DNA from: Beverwykella pulmonaria
Lineage: Eukaryota > Ascomycota > Dothideomycetes > Pleosporales > Melanommataceae
Direction of reading: 5' to 3'
Length of the DNA: 64,000 nucleotides
Assembly: GCA_001599595.1 (NCBI GenBank)
Contig: BCHH01000007.1
Coordinates: forward strand, 2,188,719 to 2,252,718
Under the pieces are notes generated by a model. That model had not been told where the DNA came from. It was given only the letters and a program-made list of their open reading frames with translations, and did no database searches. How positions within the stretch are numbered: the stretch's first letter is position 1; the number at the start of each line of letters is the position of its first letter. Both the position numbers and the translations under genes were made by a program. Shown one piece after another: positions 44,559 through 55,760 of the stretch.

Positions 44559-46409
44559 ATGAACAACCTCCCCCAAGAGCTTGTCGACAGTATAAGTAGC
44601 TACCTCGATCTCTCCTCTCTCAAGTCCACACTCTTCCTCTCCCGCGAATTTCAATACGCGGCCGAAAAATGTTCCGGTGCATTCTCATCCTTTGCCCTAA
44701 CCGAAGAAAACGCGAACAAATTCCTAAAACAATATGGTGGACGCCATTTTCGCCATTTAAGGAATGTTGAGTTTAGGACAAGTGTAGGGCCACTGATTTG
44801 GGATAAGGAAGAGGAGGAGGAGGAGGAAGAAGAAGAAGAGGAGGAGCTTCTAGGGGACTTTCCAGAAATGCTTTTAGATGAGGAGAGTGTGTGTTTTTCA
44901 GATAGGGAGGAAGTGGAGGAGGAAGTGGAGGAGGCGGAAGAGGAGGCGGAAGAGGAGGCGGCTCTAGAGGAGGCGGCGCAAGAGGAGGATAGGTATCAGT
45001 ATTTCAATTCGGAAAGGCCGGCTTGTAGGGATACGAGGGAGGAGCTGGAAGAGATGGATGCGCAGTTTAGTCGGCAGATTGGGGTTCTGTTCCAGACTTT
45101 GAAGGAGGTTGAGGAGAGATCGGGGAAGGCGTATGGGTCAGGGAAGATCGAGCTCACGCTATACACACCCGTAAGAGCTGTGGATATGGAGAACTTCTGC
45201 CACCATCGTACATTTACGAGTTGGCGTGTCCACCTCCTCTCTCCCGAGACACTCCCTAGTCTTACATTGGTACAGACTCTTACTGTGAAGAACGGAGTGC
45301 AGATTGAGTATTATGATGAGCCTAGTCCATCGTTGCGGAAACTCGACCTTAGGGTGCTAGTTGATATAGCGACGAAGCTACCTAATCTAGAGGAATTAAA
45401 ATGTGAAGTCGGAGGCGATGAATGGCCGAACGGTTCGAAGATGGAGGTAGCGAAAGCCCTAACAAGAGATTGGGCGGGACCGCGGCGGGACTCTCGCCAC
45501 GATTTCAGCAAGGCACTCGGTACAGTTTCGCTGCCAAAGTTGCGGCATGCTCACCTAGATTTCATCCATCCACTCAACTACGCGGATTGGATTGACCAAC
45601 GCGACACCATGCCCAACCTCACTGCGCCCTCGATCCACGATCCCTTCAGTTCGAGTCTCCGCATCCTCTCCTACAACCTGCGCACTCTAACCCTCCGACT
45701 CGTCGCCGACGAAACACTCTTCTGGCCCACCGACGGCAGCACCCCGTCATGGCCTAGCCTCAAAAGTGTATCCGTCATGCTCCACATCGTCTCCCCTTCT
45801 GGAAAATACTACTTCAACGGCCCCGGCAAGACCGATATGATACACGGCTTCGACATCACAAATGATTCATATCCGCCCTTGACACAAAATGTGGCTGATT
45901 TGAGACCCGATCGCGGTACTGGAGAGATAGACTGGGACGAGAGCCGCATATGTGGCCAGTATCGCGTAGAACCGCACAATACAACACTTGTCCCCTTCCT
46001 CACCGCCTTCGCCAAAGCCTTATCCCACATGCCCTCCCTCAAAGATGCAGCACTCTGGTCTCCGCTCAACTTCCGCGCCTCCGATATCCCCGCTTACGAA
46101 GACTTTGACGTTGACCAGATATCAGAATATGGGGAGGACGCGGATCTAGCGTGGGGAATTGCGTATACGAGGGCTGGGGCTAAGGCTTTTTCAACACAAC
46201 CAGGTGAGGATTTTGCAGACGTACGTCAGGTGTGGTGGTGTGTTGGGAAATGGCGCCCGAGTGAGGAGCTGCGTAGTTTGATGAGGGGGGTTGGGAGGGA
46301 GAATGGAGGGGGGGATTGCAGGGAGTACTGGGAGGAGGGAAGGTCGAAGGGAAAGTTGGCGCTAAGGGCGGCGTTTACGAGGTGGGAGTGGGTACGGTGG
46401 TTGGTATAA
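44559..46409 (+). CDS. F-box protein with long acidic (Glu) tracts
   Basis: Single exon, 616 residues from the ATG at 44559. The longer open frame starting at 44388 has only a TTG, and the ATG begins exactly at the F-box, so the shorter form is chosen. Residues 1-40 (NNLPQELVDSISSYLDLSSL) are an F-box, which would dock to Skp1 in an SCF ubiquitin ligase. Residues 84-96 are an unbroken Glu run and 117-143 a second Glu/Ala-rich tract, together inserting a highly acidic loop. The rest is irregularly leucine-rich (LPSLTLVQTLTVKNG, LPNLEELKCEVGG, LPKLRHAHLDFIHP), as in fungal F-box proteins with degenerate LRRs that choose substrates. The substrate is unknown. No introns and no lesions are seen. 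Confidence 0.8.
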   Translation: MNNLPQELVDSISSYLDLSSLKSTLFLSREFQYAAEKCSGAFSSFALTEENANKFLKQYGGRHFRHLRNVEFRTSVGPLIWDKEEEEEEEEEEEEELLGDFPEMLLDEESVCFSDREEVEEEVEEAEEEAEEEAALEEAAQEEDRYQYFNSERPACRDTREELEEMDAQFSRQIGVLFQTLKEVEERSGKAYGSGKIELTLYTPVRAVDMENFCHHRTFTSWRVHLLSPETLPSLTLVQTLTVKNGVQIEYYDEPSPSLRKLDLRVLVDIATKLPNLEELKCEVGGDEWPNGSKMEVAKALTRDWAGPRRDSRHDFSKALGTVSLPKLRHAHLDFIHPLNYADWIDQRDTMPNLTAPSIHDPFSSSLRILSYNLRTLTLRLVADETLFWPTDGSTPSWPSLKSVSVMLHIVSPSGKYYFNGPGKTDMIHGFDITNDSYPPLTQNVADLRPDRGTGEIDWDESRICGQYRVEPHNTTLVPFLTAFAKALSHMPSLKDAALWSPLNFRASDIPAYEDFDVDQISEYGEDADLAWGIAYTRAGAKAFSTQPGEDFADVRQVWWCVGKWRPSEELRSLMRGVGRENGGGDCREYWEEGRSKGKLALRAAFTRWEWVRWLV

Positions 46410-46877
46410 GTGATTCTTATAACACTGGGTCTTCACTTGAACTCTCCAAGTGAAGATGCAAAACAGCTGTACGGCGTTGGTGAGAGTAAGTGCGAGGACT
46501 GGCCCAAGTGGCGAGTAATTGTCGTTATAGACTGCATTTTTGTAGTAGTATTCAAGGTAAAACACATAGACGAGCGGTATCCTATATAAGTTGAAGGGGC
46601 GTTGATTGTACAAATTGGAAAATATTGATTTAACGGAGTAAACTGCTATACTGTGCTAGCCTTCACCAATGCGGCGAACGCTTCTCACACCAAAATTCTT
46701 CAGCGTCTTGACCCTCCCGCCTACAATACTGCTCACCACACTTAAATCTGCAATCATTAGGTACTCCCACCTCCTAAGTAGCATACACATCCTCTGTATC
46801 CACGTTGATAATATGCCAGCCCGGTCCAGCGAGCAACGAGTACACCGCAAAAACAGATATTACAGTCTGACTAACAC
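46410..46877. other. Intergenic, no supported gene
   Basis: Short gap. A minus-strand frame at 46656-46850 may be the extreme 3' continuation of the relic at 46878-47430, but the link is weak. Confidence 0.4.
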
Positions 46878-47430
46878 GTACCCTTCTTCAGAAATGATGC
46901 CACCATATCCATCCACCCCATCCGATCGGCGTCGAGCTTCTCTGGCCTTGGATCCTTCTTGAGGACGCGGTCTACATGGAACTGCGATAGTGCGATACGG
47001 GCCATGGACGTGGGGTACCTAGTTTTTCTCGCCGTTTGTTCGAGAGGATTTTTGAAAGCCTAGTCCCATATATTAGCCCACTCTCTACATTTCATATAAA
47101 AGAGGTGATAGTGGGAAATTGGAATTAGAAGGGAGAAGGTAACTTAGACGTGCACTTGATCCATGTTGACATTTTGCAATTCTGGATCCTCCTGGACACT
47201 CCAGTCAATGTGTAAGAAGAGGTCGCCCTCGCCGCCCACTTGGAGGCCTAGCCGCACGCGCGTGTTGAGGTGGTGCATGAAGCACGCCCATAGCACGTCG
47301 CCGGAGCAGGTGAGGTTGTAGATGACGAAGCCTAATTTACTGCCTGGGTGTCGCGAGAGCCATTTTCAGATGTAGATGCACTCTTGGTCGGGAATTTTTA
47401 GGTAGTTTTGCTTGGGTGGGGTGTGGTTGG
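46878..47430 (-). pseudogene. Relic of a conserved uncharacterised fungal protein
   Basis: Reading minus-strand frames from 47430 down, one sees QECIYI, a TGA at 47366-47368, then KWLSRHPGSKLGFVIYNLT and LWACFMHHLNTRVRLGLQ. A likely intron follows (donor near 47148), then ALSQFHVDRVLKKDPRPEK and MGWMDMVASFLKKG. The GFVIYR-type block followed by W.RFM.HLN is common in an uncharacterised family of Dothideomycetes and Eurotiomycetes, where I recall a Trp at the position of the TGA. The rest of the N-terminus cannot be found. It is a broken copy of unknown function. Confidence 0.5.
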
Positions 47431-49158
47431 AAGGGGGTGGCACGGACCGGGGAATGGGTTGATGAATGGTTGGTCGTTTCGAGATTACGGGAAATATCGA
47501 GATTGCAGAGCTTTGAGTGTCTCGGAGTAGCAACGGGCACTTTCACCGCGGCGCAGTCGTAGAGAGGCGAGATCACACAAGATTGGTGTTGCCTCTTTCG
47601 TAATTCCGCCCCTTCGGTGCTCCCTGCCACTTGCCTGCGTAACCTCCACAACTAACATCACAGCGCATCACATGCCAATTTGCCTGGGTGAAAGTGTCAG
47701 CCACTACATCTTACCAGGAACGCCTCTTGATCGGTAGCTGATGGACGACGAATCTCCGTTCGGTGCAACAATAGCGAATGCTCTTTTGCGTTTGTCAGGT
47801 CTCGCCGCAATGCTGCGCCGGGGTTTCCAAAGTGTGAACTCCGAGGTCACACGGGAGGCATTTTGGACACAATGCATGATTACTTTGGAAGCGTTCTGAA
47901 GCGTTCTACTCGGACTTCGCGCTAGATATGTTCAGCCAACAGCTTAGCCAAGTCTTCCCTTATATCGAAGTCCACAAGTCGGGCGTAACTTTCCAGGCAA
48001 TGGGCATTGATATCGGCACCCTTGAAGGTACCTTGATTAGGTTCGATACTTTCGCGCATAGCGTACATGAGGGAAGACGCCCCCCCTGGCTTCTTCCGAT
48101 ATGCTGTCATTGTTCCTTGAGCTTGTATAATTGCTTCAGCAAAATTTGTATAACCCGCTCCTGATTTTGGATTCGACGGGCAAGCCAATCTGTTCAGCAT
48201 CCTTAATCATGCTGAATAAGTTAAAAATAATTCTCCTTGCTCAGTGGACTCTAACTAGATGCCACAGGTGACCAAAGCTACTATTCCAATTGCTGATGAA
48301 GTCACAGAGAGAGTGGCGCGGGAGCTTGGAAAACTTAGAAGTGTATGGTACTGGAAAACCACCAAGCGAGAAGGCCATCGCTGAAGCAAAGGCGACCGGA
48401 GCTATGAGTAATTTGTTTCGGGAACCCTTGTGCTGGCCGCAAAAATACTAGACCTTCTTATTCGGGGTCACTTCTTATCCCACCACACACATTTGAGCCA
48501 TCCGCGGTCAAAGAGACCATTGATTGGAGTGATGGTTAAGGTAGCGAAGATTTGAGCAGTGTGTTTGAACGTCTCTCACACCGGGCAACAGTTGAAAGCA
48601 AACCTCTTGAACTCTTGCAAAATTACATCTCTTTCATCTACTTAAAGGCCAAAGCCACGCAATAACGAGAATAGCAGATGTATTTATCTTACCTATTTGT
48701 TGGACCTGGACGCTCTTCTCGATTAGGTTTTCCTGATCTACGCAGATGTCATCCATACAGAGACCGAGAGCTTCCTCCTCGTCCTTCAGATGTTATAGAG
48801 TGACAGCTAGTTTACATCCCCTGATAGCACCTCAACAACCAGCCAACATAGAGCTATCTCGATGCTACAATTCTTGAAGCCTCTTTCATTGCCTCGCTAG
48901 AGGGCGCTATATAGAAGCTTCGACCAAATGGAAAACACCACTTTCACTACTCATCGCGGAACTACTATAACCGCTTGCCCACCTAATCGCTAAATCACCA
49001 CCCATAAGGAACACGCACTAATACAGATTTCGTACGGGAGTGGTCGATCACTGGCTCCTGTTCCCTTTCCATTATTACGGAACTTTGCTAGCCTCCCTTT
49101 GGCGTCCGAAGTCTTACCTTAGAATTAAGTAGTTACCACAGAAACCCCCAACCGGCTA
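47431..49158. other. Gene-poor tract with unassigned frames
   Basis: About 1.7 kb. A minus-strand open frame at 47922-48200 (ending EDLAKLLAEHI) and a plus-strand stretch near 48490-48660 (AVKETIDWSDG, then LELLQNYISFIYLKAK) look protein-like but broken, and I do not recognise them. The part next to 49158 is the 3' flank of the NACHT gene. Confidence 0.35.
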
Positions 49159-52088
49159 TTAGGACGACTTTCCACGTCTGAAAATTGCGGTAAGCTTCTT
49201 CAAGCCAGACTTCCTATCCTCTGCTTTTTCCATGTCGGGTCTCTCGTCCTCTATTTTACTTCTGCCTGAGGCCATACCCTTCAACTTATTCATGCTTGGT
49301 TTCTGACTTCCATTCATCTTCATCCTAGCCAAATGACTGATTTTGCTGCCGAACTTCGTATCGCTTGCCAGCAGCGTTGGATCAGCGCCATAATCAAGAA
49401 AACTCTTGGCTACCGTGTAGAAATGCGGTCCGCTAGGAGGCCATTGCGTTATAAATACCTCGTAAGGCGAGAAAGCGCCACCTCGACCACTTCGCGGAAG
49501 TAATGCGCCGCGAAATTTGGTGTTCGGATCAGCCCCTTGTTGGAGGAGCGTGGCAATGAGATCTGGGTTCCCGAATTTATGCGCAACACTTGGGCGATCT
49601 TCAAACGCAGGAAAGAGTCCTTGATCATCGAGAACAGCAACAAGGAGTGCATGAGCCAGCTCCAGAGCGCTCAGTTCAGCCACCAGTATGATGTTCCGGA
49701 CATAACCAGTAAGCTGGCATCGAACCGCGAAATCCAAAAATGATGTACACTGGCACGAACCTTCTCTCAAACCAGACCAATGGGAATACGAGGTCCAGAA
49801 TACGCGCCTTTTTGCTGCCTCATAAGGAACCAAGTTACCTGTGGAGTCCTTTTTCATTGTAATATGAGATGCAGCGATGTCGAGCTCGTTGAAGAGCTTC
49901 ATCTGCAACTCGCCGCCCCCATTTGGATCCGCCCGCACTGCATATTCAATGGCGTTTGTAACATTGAACCAGAATCCGTGTTCATCGTCATCGGCGTCGC
50001 TATCTTGAATCAAGTTCTGTGAGCTTATCTTCAACTTGATGATCTGCGCATTGCATAGACGAATGTTAGGATTGAATGAAGCATCCGTCATCATGAGGAA
50101 TTTTGGCCATACATCGGGTCTTTCGATATAGTCTTTCACAGTTCGATGCAGGTAACCAACACTGGCTTCGGCGAGAGTACATCCAGGGAGGGGTTTTGAT
50201 TCGATGAGACCCTTGCAACATGCATTAAGGCGACGGTGAAGTATTTTAGCACGCGCATCAGCTTGGTTTCGTGAAATGTGCTCACAATTTATCCGCGAGA
50301 CCACGTACGGATCATCTTCATCGGCATAAGAAAGCATTAACAAACTCAGCGGAGTGAGAGATGATCGAAAGATCTGGAAAAACTGAGAGGTTCGCGCAAG
50401 GTGCTTATCCCCTAAACGAGTTAGGATCTTCCAAAATAGAGTTTCTAGATCGGCCGGTAGGGCATTCAGACGTGCTTGTAGTTCACTGAGTCGTTCACCG
50501 TCGGCTAGACCCTCTAGAAGCGATTCTGTGACCAGAGTAACCCAGAGCCAGACACCAGATGCTTTGACTGTGATATTTTCGATCAGCTGTTCGGCCTCAT
50601 GTGGCGTTTCCATCTTTCGTTCTGCGAAGCCTATGCTCTCAAGCAGTCGCGAGCTAACATAGTGTTTGATGTCATCGAAAGTAATGTCCTCGAGCCGGAG
50701 GCTGGGTCTCTGCTGGAGACTGTCTTGGAAGATATTCCATGGTCGACTAGAGATGCAGATCTTCACGTCCAGTGACAAAAAACCTTGTATCATAGCGATG
50801 AGCTTATCGTGTTGCCCATCAAACTCGTCCAATCCGTCAATAAGAAAGAAGAGCTTGTAGTCATTACCCGCCATATCTACCAGGATACGGAACGCTCGCA
50901 TCAAGTCATCCCACTCAATTGGTCGATGCCATGGATTGCCGTACGCGATATATTCCTCCATCTGGTAAGGGAAGAGAGAAGCCCAGAGCTCTGGCTTCTG
51001 ACGGAGGGCGTGGTGGAGAAGCGTGCGAGCCATGCCTTCTTCTGACATTTGCATATGCGTCCCAGAATTCCAGAAATAATATGAACAAATGATCAGTTTC
51101 TTCCCTTTCCCCCATTCTTGGAGAACCTGACTGGTGCGTTCATCTAGGTAGATGTATTTCATGAGCGTTGACTTGCCCGCTGCAGGTTTCCCAGTAATCC
51201 AATACAAGGGTTCGGCATCATCCGCCAGCCATTTTGGAAAGTCGGACCATTTATTATTTGGAGGGTCGCGAAATAGCCAATCGAATGTGCGACGGTACGC
51301 AGGAGAGATCTTGTCCTGCCGAGTGTCGATTTCGCTGAAGCCTAACCAATTAAGAAGACCATCGCGGAAACGATAGCGGTCTTCATCTGTTAATTTGCTT
51401 TGCAACGCTACAATCGCCGACGATCGAAGATATACTGTGGACTTTTGCCGCTCGTAGTCAAGACGCATGGCTTTGACTACTTCAGAACCCCAGTGGTCGT
51501 CAATCGCCATTCTTTCAAAAAGTTTTTCCACCGCGGTGCGTGTCTGTTTGACAGTCGTAAACATGTCTCGCTGCTCTTCTTGGAACGCTTGTATTTCATT
51601 TCTATGTCGTTAGCGTGTTAGCATGGTAACCAAAGATAGACCATGGCCTACCGAACTGCAGCGAGCAGGTATAAAGATATTTGTTGTCGATAACTATCCA
51701 GAGTCTCCCTCAATTCTTGGATTTCGCCTTCGCTCCATATTGACCTAAGCGCGGCCACGAAACTGTTCCACATGGTGACCTTCGACAAGTTGAGATAGTC
51801 CAAAGCGGATAGAAGTTTGGCCGAAATCTTTGTGCATTCTACACAAATTCTCATAATTTCTTTCTCTTCCTGGGATACCCCGGTGGTATTGCGATGATTT
51901 TGCAAAGAAGACATTAGATTCCTGTTGTATTCTTCCAGATCATATGTGACCTTTTCTAGTTTATTTCTGTCGTCATTTTCACCCCTCCTTGCACGATATA
52001 ACCTGGTAGTTTGTGATATTATTTTAGCTGCGAAATCAACAAACTGAACGACGTTCGATGCAAGGCTTAGTGCTGATAGAGGTTCCAT
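49159..52088 (-). CDS. NACHT-domain NLR-like protein
   Basis: A STAND NTPase of the fungal NLR-like type, probably cytosolic, whose relatives trigger defence or incompatibility responses. Exons 51652-52088 and 49159-51601 give 959 residues; the 50-nt intron joins AAVR to NEIQAF in frame. The ATG at 52088 (MEPLSALSLASNVVQFVDFA) is the typical start of this group, whose first 120-150 residues form a helical N-terminal domain. The NACHT core has Walker A in ITGKPAAGKST (near 283-291) and Walker B in LFFLIDGLDEFDG, followed by VKICISSRPWN (sensor) and LYWITGKP-type flanks. The C-terminus has helical pairs resembling two degenerate ankyrin units (LIATLLQQGADPN and SFLDYGADPTLL) and a basic tail. 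No lesion is seen, in contrast to every other NLR- or HET-type sequence in the window. Confidence 0.9.
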
Positions 52089-52574
52089 GGCTGCGTACTG
52101 CGTTCTGCGACCGCCCACTTGACACTCCAAAGCCTTAATACTGAAAGAGCCCTTAATTCCTTGCTCTGATATCTCTTATCCAAATAGAAGAACACCTAGT
52201 CCAAGTTTTGTGGCAACTTTGCGATGATAACTCGTAGGTGCATGCCTGTAAACCCATGAGCGAACGTTGATGAATTGTTTTTGAAGGGCAGCCTGATGGA
52301 CTTTATTAATTAGGATTCTGTCATGGGAGCGGGCCGAACCCCGTGTCGCTCAGGGCTGCGCCTTAGAGAACCCTCGGCTATCTGCGAATCACAGCTCATC
52401 CCCATCATCAAGGCGGTTGACATCTTGCAGCAGGTGTATTTTAGGGGATGTAGAATGCAGGTCTGAGACACGATGAATCGACGGAAACGGGAACGTGTAG
52501 TGTCAAGGAGAGGGCAAACAAGCTCTCAGAGTAGTCAAGGCGGTATTTTGTAGTTGCAGACCTAAAGGACAAGC
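52089..52574. other. Upstream region of the NACHT gene
   Basis: About 490 bases. The part near 52088 should hold the NACHT promoter. The rest may be the upstream, unreadable part of the DUF3435-like relic. Confidence 0.4.
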
Positions 52575-53283
52575 ACAGTTAAGACAGGCAAGAACGCAGC
52601 CCATCGCCATCAACGCGTCAAGGAAGAAAAATTTAACGCGCTTAAGGCTCAGCAAGACGATTTGTACTATCAACGACGAAAGCTACGCGAACAAGAGTTG
52701 AAAAGGTACCAATCAAGTTAATGGAGGGCCTACAAAGCGCAAGGCGATGTACTTGACGGGGGCGATTGGCGCCGCAGATACTTCGACCGGGTGATCTATC
52801 ACATGGTTCCTGAACGAGCCCGTCTCGCCCAACTCTATCGCTAGCCGCTCCACTTCAAAGCAAGGTATTTCAGCCCTTCAGGGCCCTATAACGCTTCTCA
52901 CAAACAACTCGCGTGTCGCATACTAGGGATGCGCTACAGCCCATAGAAGGCTGTTGTACGGCTCCCTCTTGCGCCATGAGCATTGAAAGGTGAGAATATC
53001 TGCAGCCTGTATACCACCTAGCGCTAACACTTTAAAATTATTATTACTGTTAGAGACAGATAGAATCATGTGTGCTGCTGCTACAAAGCCCACTTTTAAA
53101 AGAACAACGGTTTTGCAACATTCTGCTTCCTCCACAGCGAACGGATAAACAGCAGGGCAAACTAGGAGACTCATTGCTAGGCCCAAGTCGATAATATGGA
53201 GATCCCTTTCTTTTGCCATCCGGTTACTTTCCAGCGTGGCATTGTTTGTGCTGGGTATTGTCCGGGTTGTCTTGGGAATACGC
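52575..53283 (+). pseudogene. DUF3435-like (tyrosine-recombinase-associated) relic
   Basis: One frame reads KNAAHRHQRVKEEKFNALKA, then YYQRRKLREQELKRYQ, a stop, and YFDRVIYHMVPERARLAQLY. A helical Arg/Lys-rich part followed by (M/L)xPERxRLA is what I recall from the region after the tyrosine-recombinase domain in DUF3435 proteins, which include captains of Starship giant transposons. Further degenerate sequence to 53283 (FFCHPVTFQRGIVCAGYCPG and similar) may be the Cys-rich C-terminal end. Many stops are present and the catalytic domain was not found. The family call is from memory. Confidence 0.4.
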
Positions 53284-53440
53284 GTCACATGTCATACGTG
53301 TTCTAGCATATGTTCTATTTTAGCTAGCACCCCTTAATAGGTATAAATAGTCATCTTGCAAGCAGCCAGATCTTTACGGCTTTCATACTTATGTACACAT
53401 CTATCCATCAGACGATTGACTGCCTCTACACATCGTGGCA
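53284..53440 (+). mobile_element. Degraded solo LTR, family LTR-3, copy 1
   Basis: Matches 62421-62786 (after removal of an insertion there): shared blocks are TCACATGTCATA, TAGCTAGC, GGTATAAATAGTC and CCATCAGACGATTGACT. The end CATCGTGGCA corresponds to CATTGTGACA in the other copy. No clear target duplication is left; the left boundary is approximate. Confidence 0.6.
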
Positions 53441-54129
53441 ATATGCGACTTTCGGTACCTGAGAGAATGCGCCATTACAAGCGCTTGCTCCACTGAAAAC
53501 GGCATCTATGTCAATGGGTTCTAGATTATATCAATTTTCTACCAAAATGAGGTTCTATCTCATGCCCACATCCCAAATGTACTGCGGTGCTCGATTCAGA
53601 GCTGCTCTGTGACACTATCTCGGAGACTACCATAGTAGTCATAAGCCCTACACTGGGACAAAGCAAGGATAAAGAACCCAAATTACTAGGTACCTCCCAG
53701 AAACGGAATCGGCTACATAGCAAAGAGCAAGATAGAACTTCTAAGGAATCGACCCGTCAGGAACAGCCATGTATCACCACCCGGAGAACATTACAGACCA
53801 TAATTCGCCCCTTACTTCCACATGAACCTTAGCCCAAACCCAACAACCATTACTAAGACCGCACCACCATCTAGCGTGTCTGCTTCACGTTGCAGTAGTG
53901 TCTATTATGAGAGCTTCTGGACAGACAGGAAGACTGTACTCGTCTCTAGCAGACCACGCCTTTGAAGGAGTCGGCGACTATGGCGAGAATCGGTTGCCGC
54001 CTTAGACAACTACGTTAGAACCTTTTGTCTTTGGTTAGTCAGAACATGATAACTTAGAACCGGATAGTATTTCGTCTGTGGATTCAACCGAAGGACCATT
54101 GCTTACCATATGCTGGAACGCCAGCGCCG
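53441..54129. other. Decayed sequence, probably part of the chromodomain relic
   Basis: Plus-strand frames at 53587-53832 and around 53900-54010 are Ser/Arg-rich and broken by stops. They lead without a boundary into the chromodomain relic downstream. Confidence 0.35.
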
Positions 54130-54660
54130 TTGTACGTCAACCTAAGGGAGATAATTGATCTGATGATTCTGTCCACGGACGACTGGAGCGATGATGGCCT
54201 GGAAATCACGTCACTATTGAGACGAGGTTCCATAGGAACAGAACATCCCCAAGAGACTGTGGAGAACCAACCACTTAAAGATGAAGCTTCAAACTTGGAG
54301 CTCATCTCAATCGATTACTAATGTGAAAGGAGTGACGAGAACTCACTGAACCAGAATTATGAGGATGCTCTACCATCCCTGCCTCAGTCCGAGACAATTC
54401 CTCTGACTCAAGCGGACGTATGCGATGAATCCGAGGCGGAACAGATCCTTGGGGTCCGTATCTATCACAGGAAGCTTCAATATCGTGTCAAATGGGTTCG
54501 TTATGAGGAGAATCCAGAGTGGTATGATGCGTCCGACTTTAAAACTAGCTCGCACAAGCTCCGTGATTTTCATATGGCCAACACTACCTGCTTAGAGCCT
54601 CCAAAAAAGGTTGCATCAGTGGATACAGTGTTGGGAGGAGAGAAAATATGCGCGTGAGCA
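54130..54660 (+). pseudogene. Chromodomain-containing repeat-associated protein, relic
   Basis: One frame is open from 54130 to about 54657 apart from a single TAA at 54319-54321. After an acidic stretch it reads EAEQILGVRIYHRKLQYRVK, WVRYEENPEWYDASDFKTS and SHKLRDFHMAN. This is a chromodomain of the type found in a very abundant, repeated fungal family (hypothetical chromo-domain proteins and retroelement integrases). The aromatic cage residues Y, W and W/Y are visible. The N-terminal part is decayed and no start can be given. Confidence 0.65.
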
Positions 54661-55760
54661 TCTCGATGATAGCAAACCTGAGAAATTGCGCACGAGGGCC
54701 TGAATTTCTAGAGGATAGCTAGTGTCCTGTTTTCTTAGACGTATTAAATTTTTCAGCCACAAGATATCTGCAATAGTCTCTGTGTAATGGAAACAAAGGG
54801 ACTGTTAGTTTGGGTCCTTTTTATTTGTTCGACCGCGTTAATTGGTGCTAGGATTGATGTAGTTTCAATTGGATCACACTATGAGGGCGGCGTCCTATTC
54901 GCAGCTTCCAGGTACTTGTAAGGGCTCCGGGTAACACCGTCGCATCAGTCGAGCAGCATCGTCACGAATATACTCTTTTTCTCTTCTTAATCATATCTAT
55001 AAAAATATTCCAATTGAATATTGCAGCTTAAAAATAGGACTAACGTTTGTTCCTGAGTGAAGAGACGCACACCGCCGCGAGACGAATAAGTATCTTGCTT
55101 CAAATTCGAGCGATCCTGACTTTGTGAGCGCATCGAATTTCCCGCAGTTTTTGTATCCGTCATGTTTGTGTGCCCACTCCTGAACACTCCTGACCCCGCT
55201 TGCTCCGACAATTACGATCGCGTCATCGCCTTCGCGCTTGATTGCGGAAAACCTCCTTTCATATTATAATGAGACTTCCCAACCCCCAGCACCACCATCA
55301 AGCTTTTTACGCCTTTCAAACTCGTCGAACGGCTTCCTAATCTCGCCTCATACTAAGCAGTTATTGTCAACCAGTACTGTCTAGGCCTGTCTAGACTCGC
55401 CGAGATCAGCTGCCTTCGTGAGCTGAAACAGTATCTATATGAACTCTCTGCATCTATCATCTAATACTGTCTAGGCTAGTCTAAGATCCGCCGAGGCTGG
55501 TCGTCGCGAAGGGAACCGTGACACTAAGATCGGCAGCACCATCACACTTAGTTGTTTCGTCAATACCAAATAGAGGAGGACTCGCTCAGAGAAGCGAGAA
55601 TGAGAGAGACCTTCTGATTCTCGTTAAAGTTTCTCCATATTTGGTTTCCCTACCGTACACCTACGCGAACATCAACAAATATCTTAGGCTCATGAGGTTC
55701 CGAACATAGTTATATTCCCAGGCTTTTCCAGGACTCCACCGAAAGCTGAAATTTGGCACT
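54661..55760. other. Gene-poor tract
   Basis: About 1.1 kb without a supported gene. Contains the small direct repeat listed below and the 3' flank of the CFEM receptor. Confidence 0.45.
55375..55500 (+). repeat. Pair of direct repeats of about 35 bp
   Basis: TACTGTCTAGGCCTGTCTAG (starting 55375) is repeated with small changes from 55465 (TACTGTCTAGGCTAGTCTAA); both are followed by a CCGAG(A/G) word. Spacing is 90 bp. Origin unknown. Confidence 0.5.
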
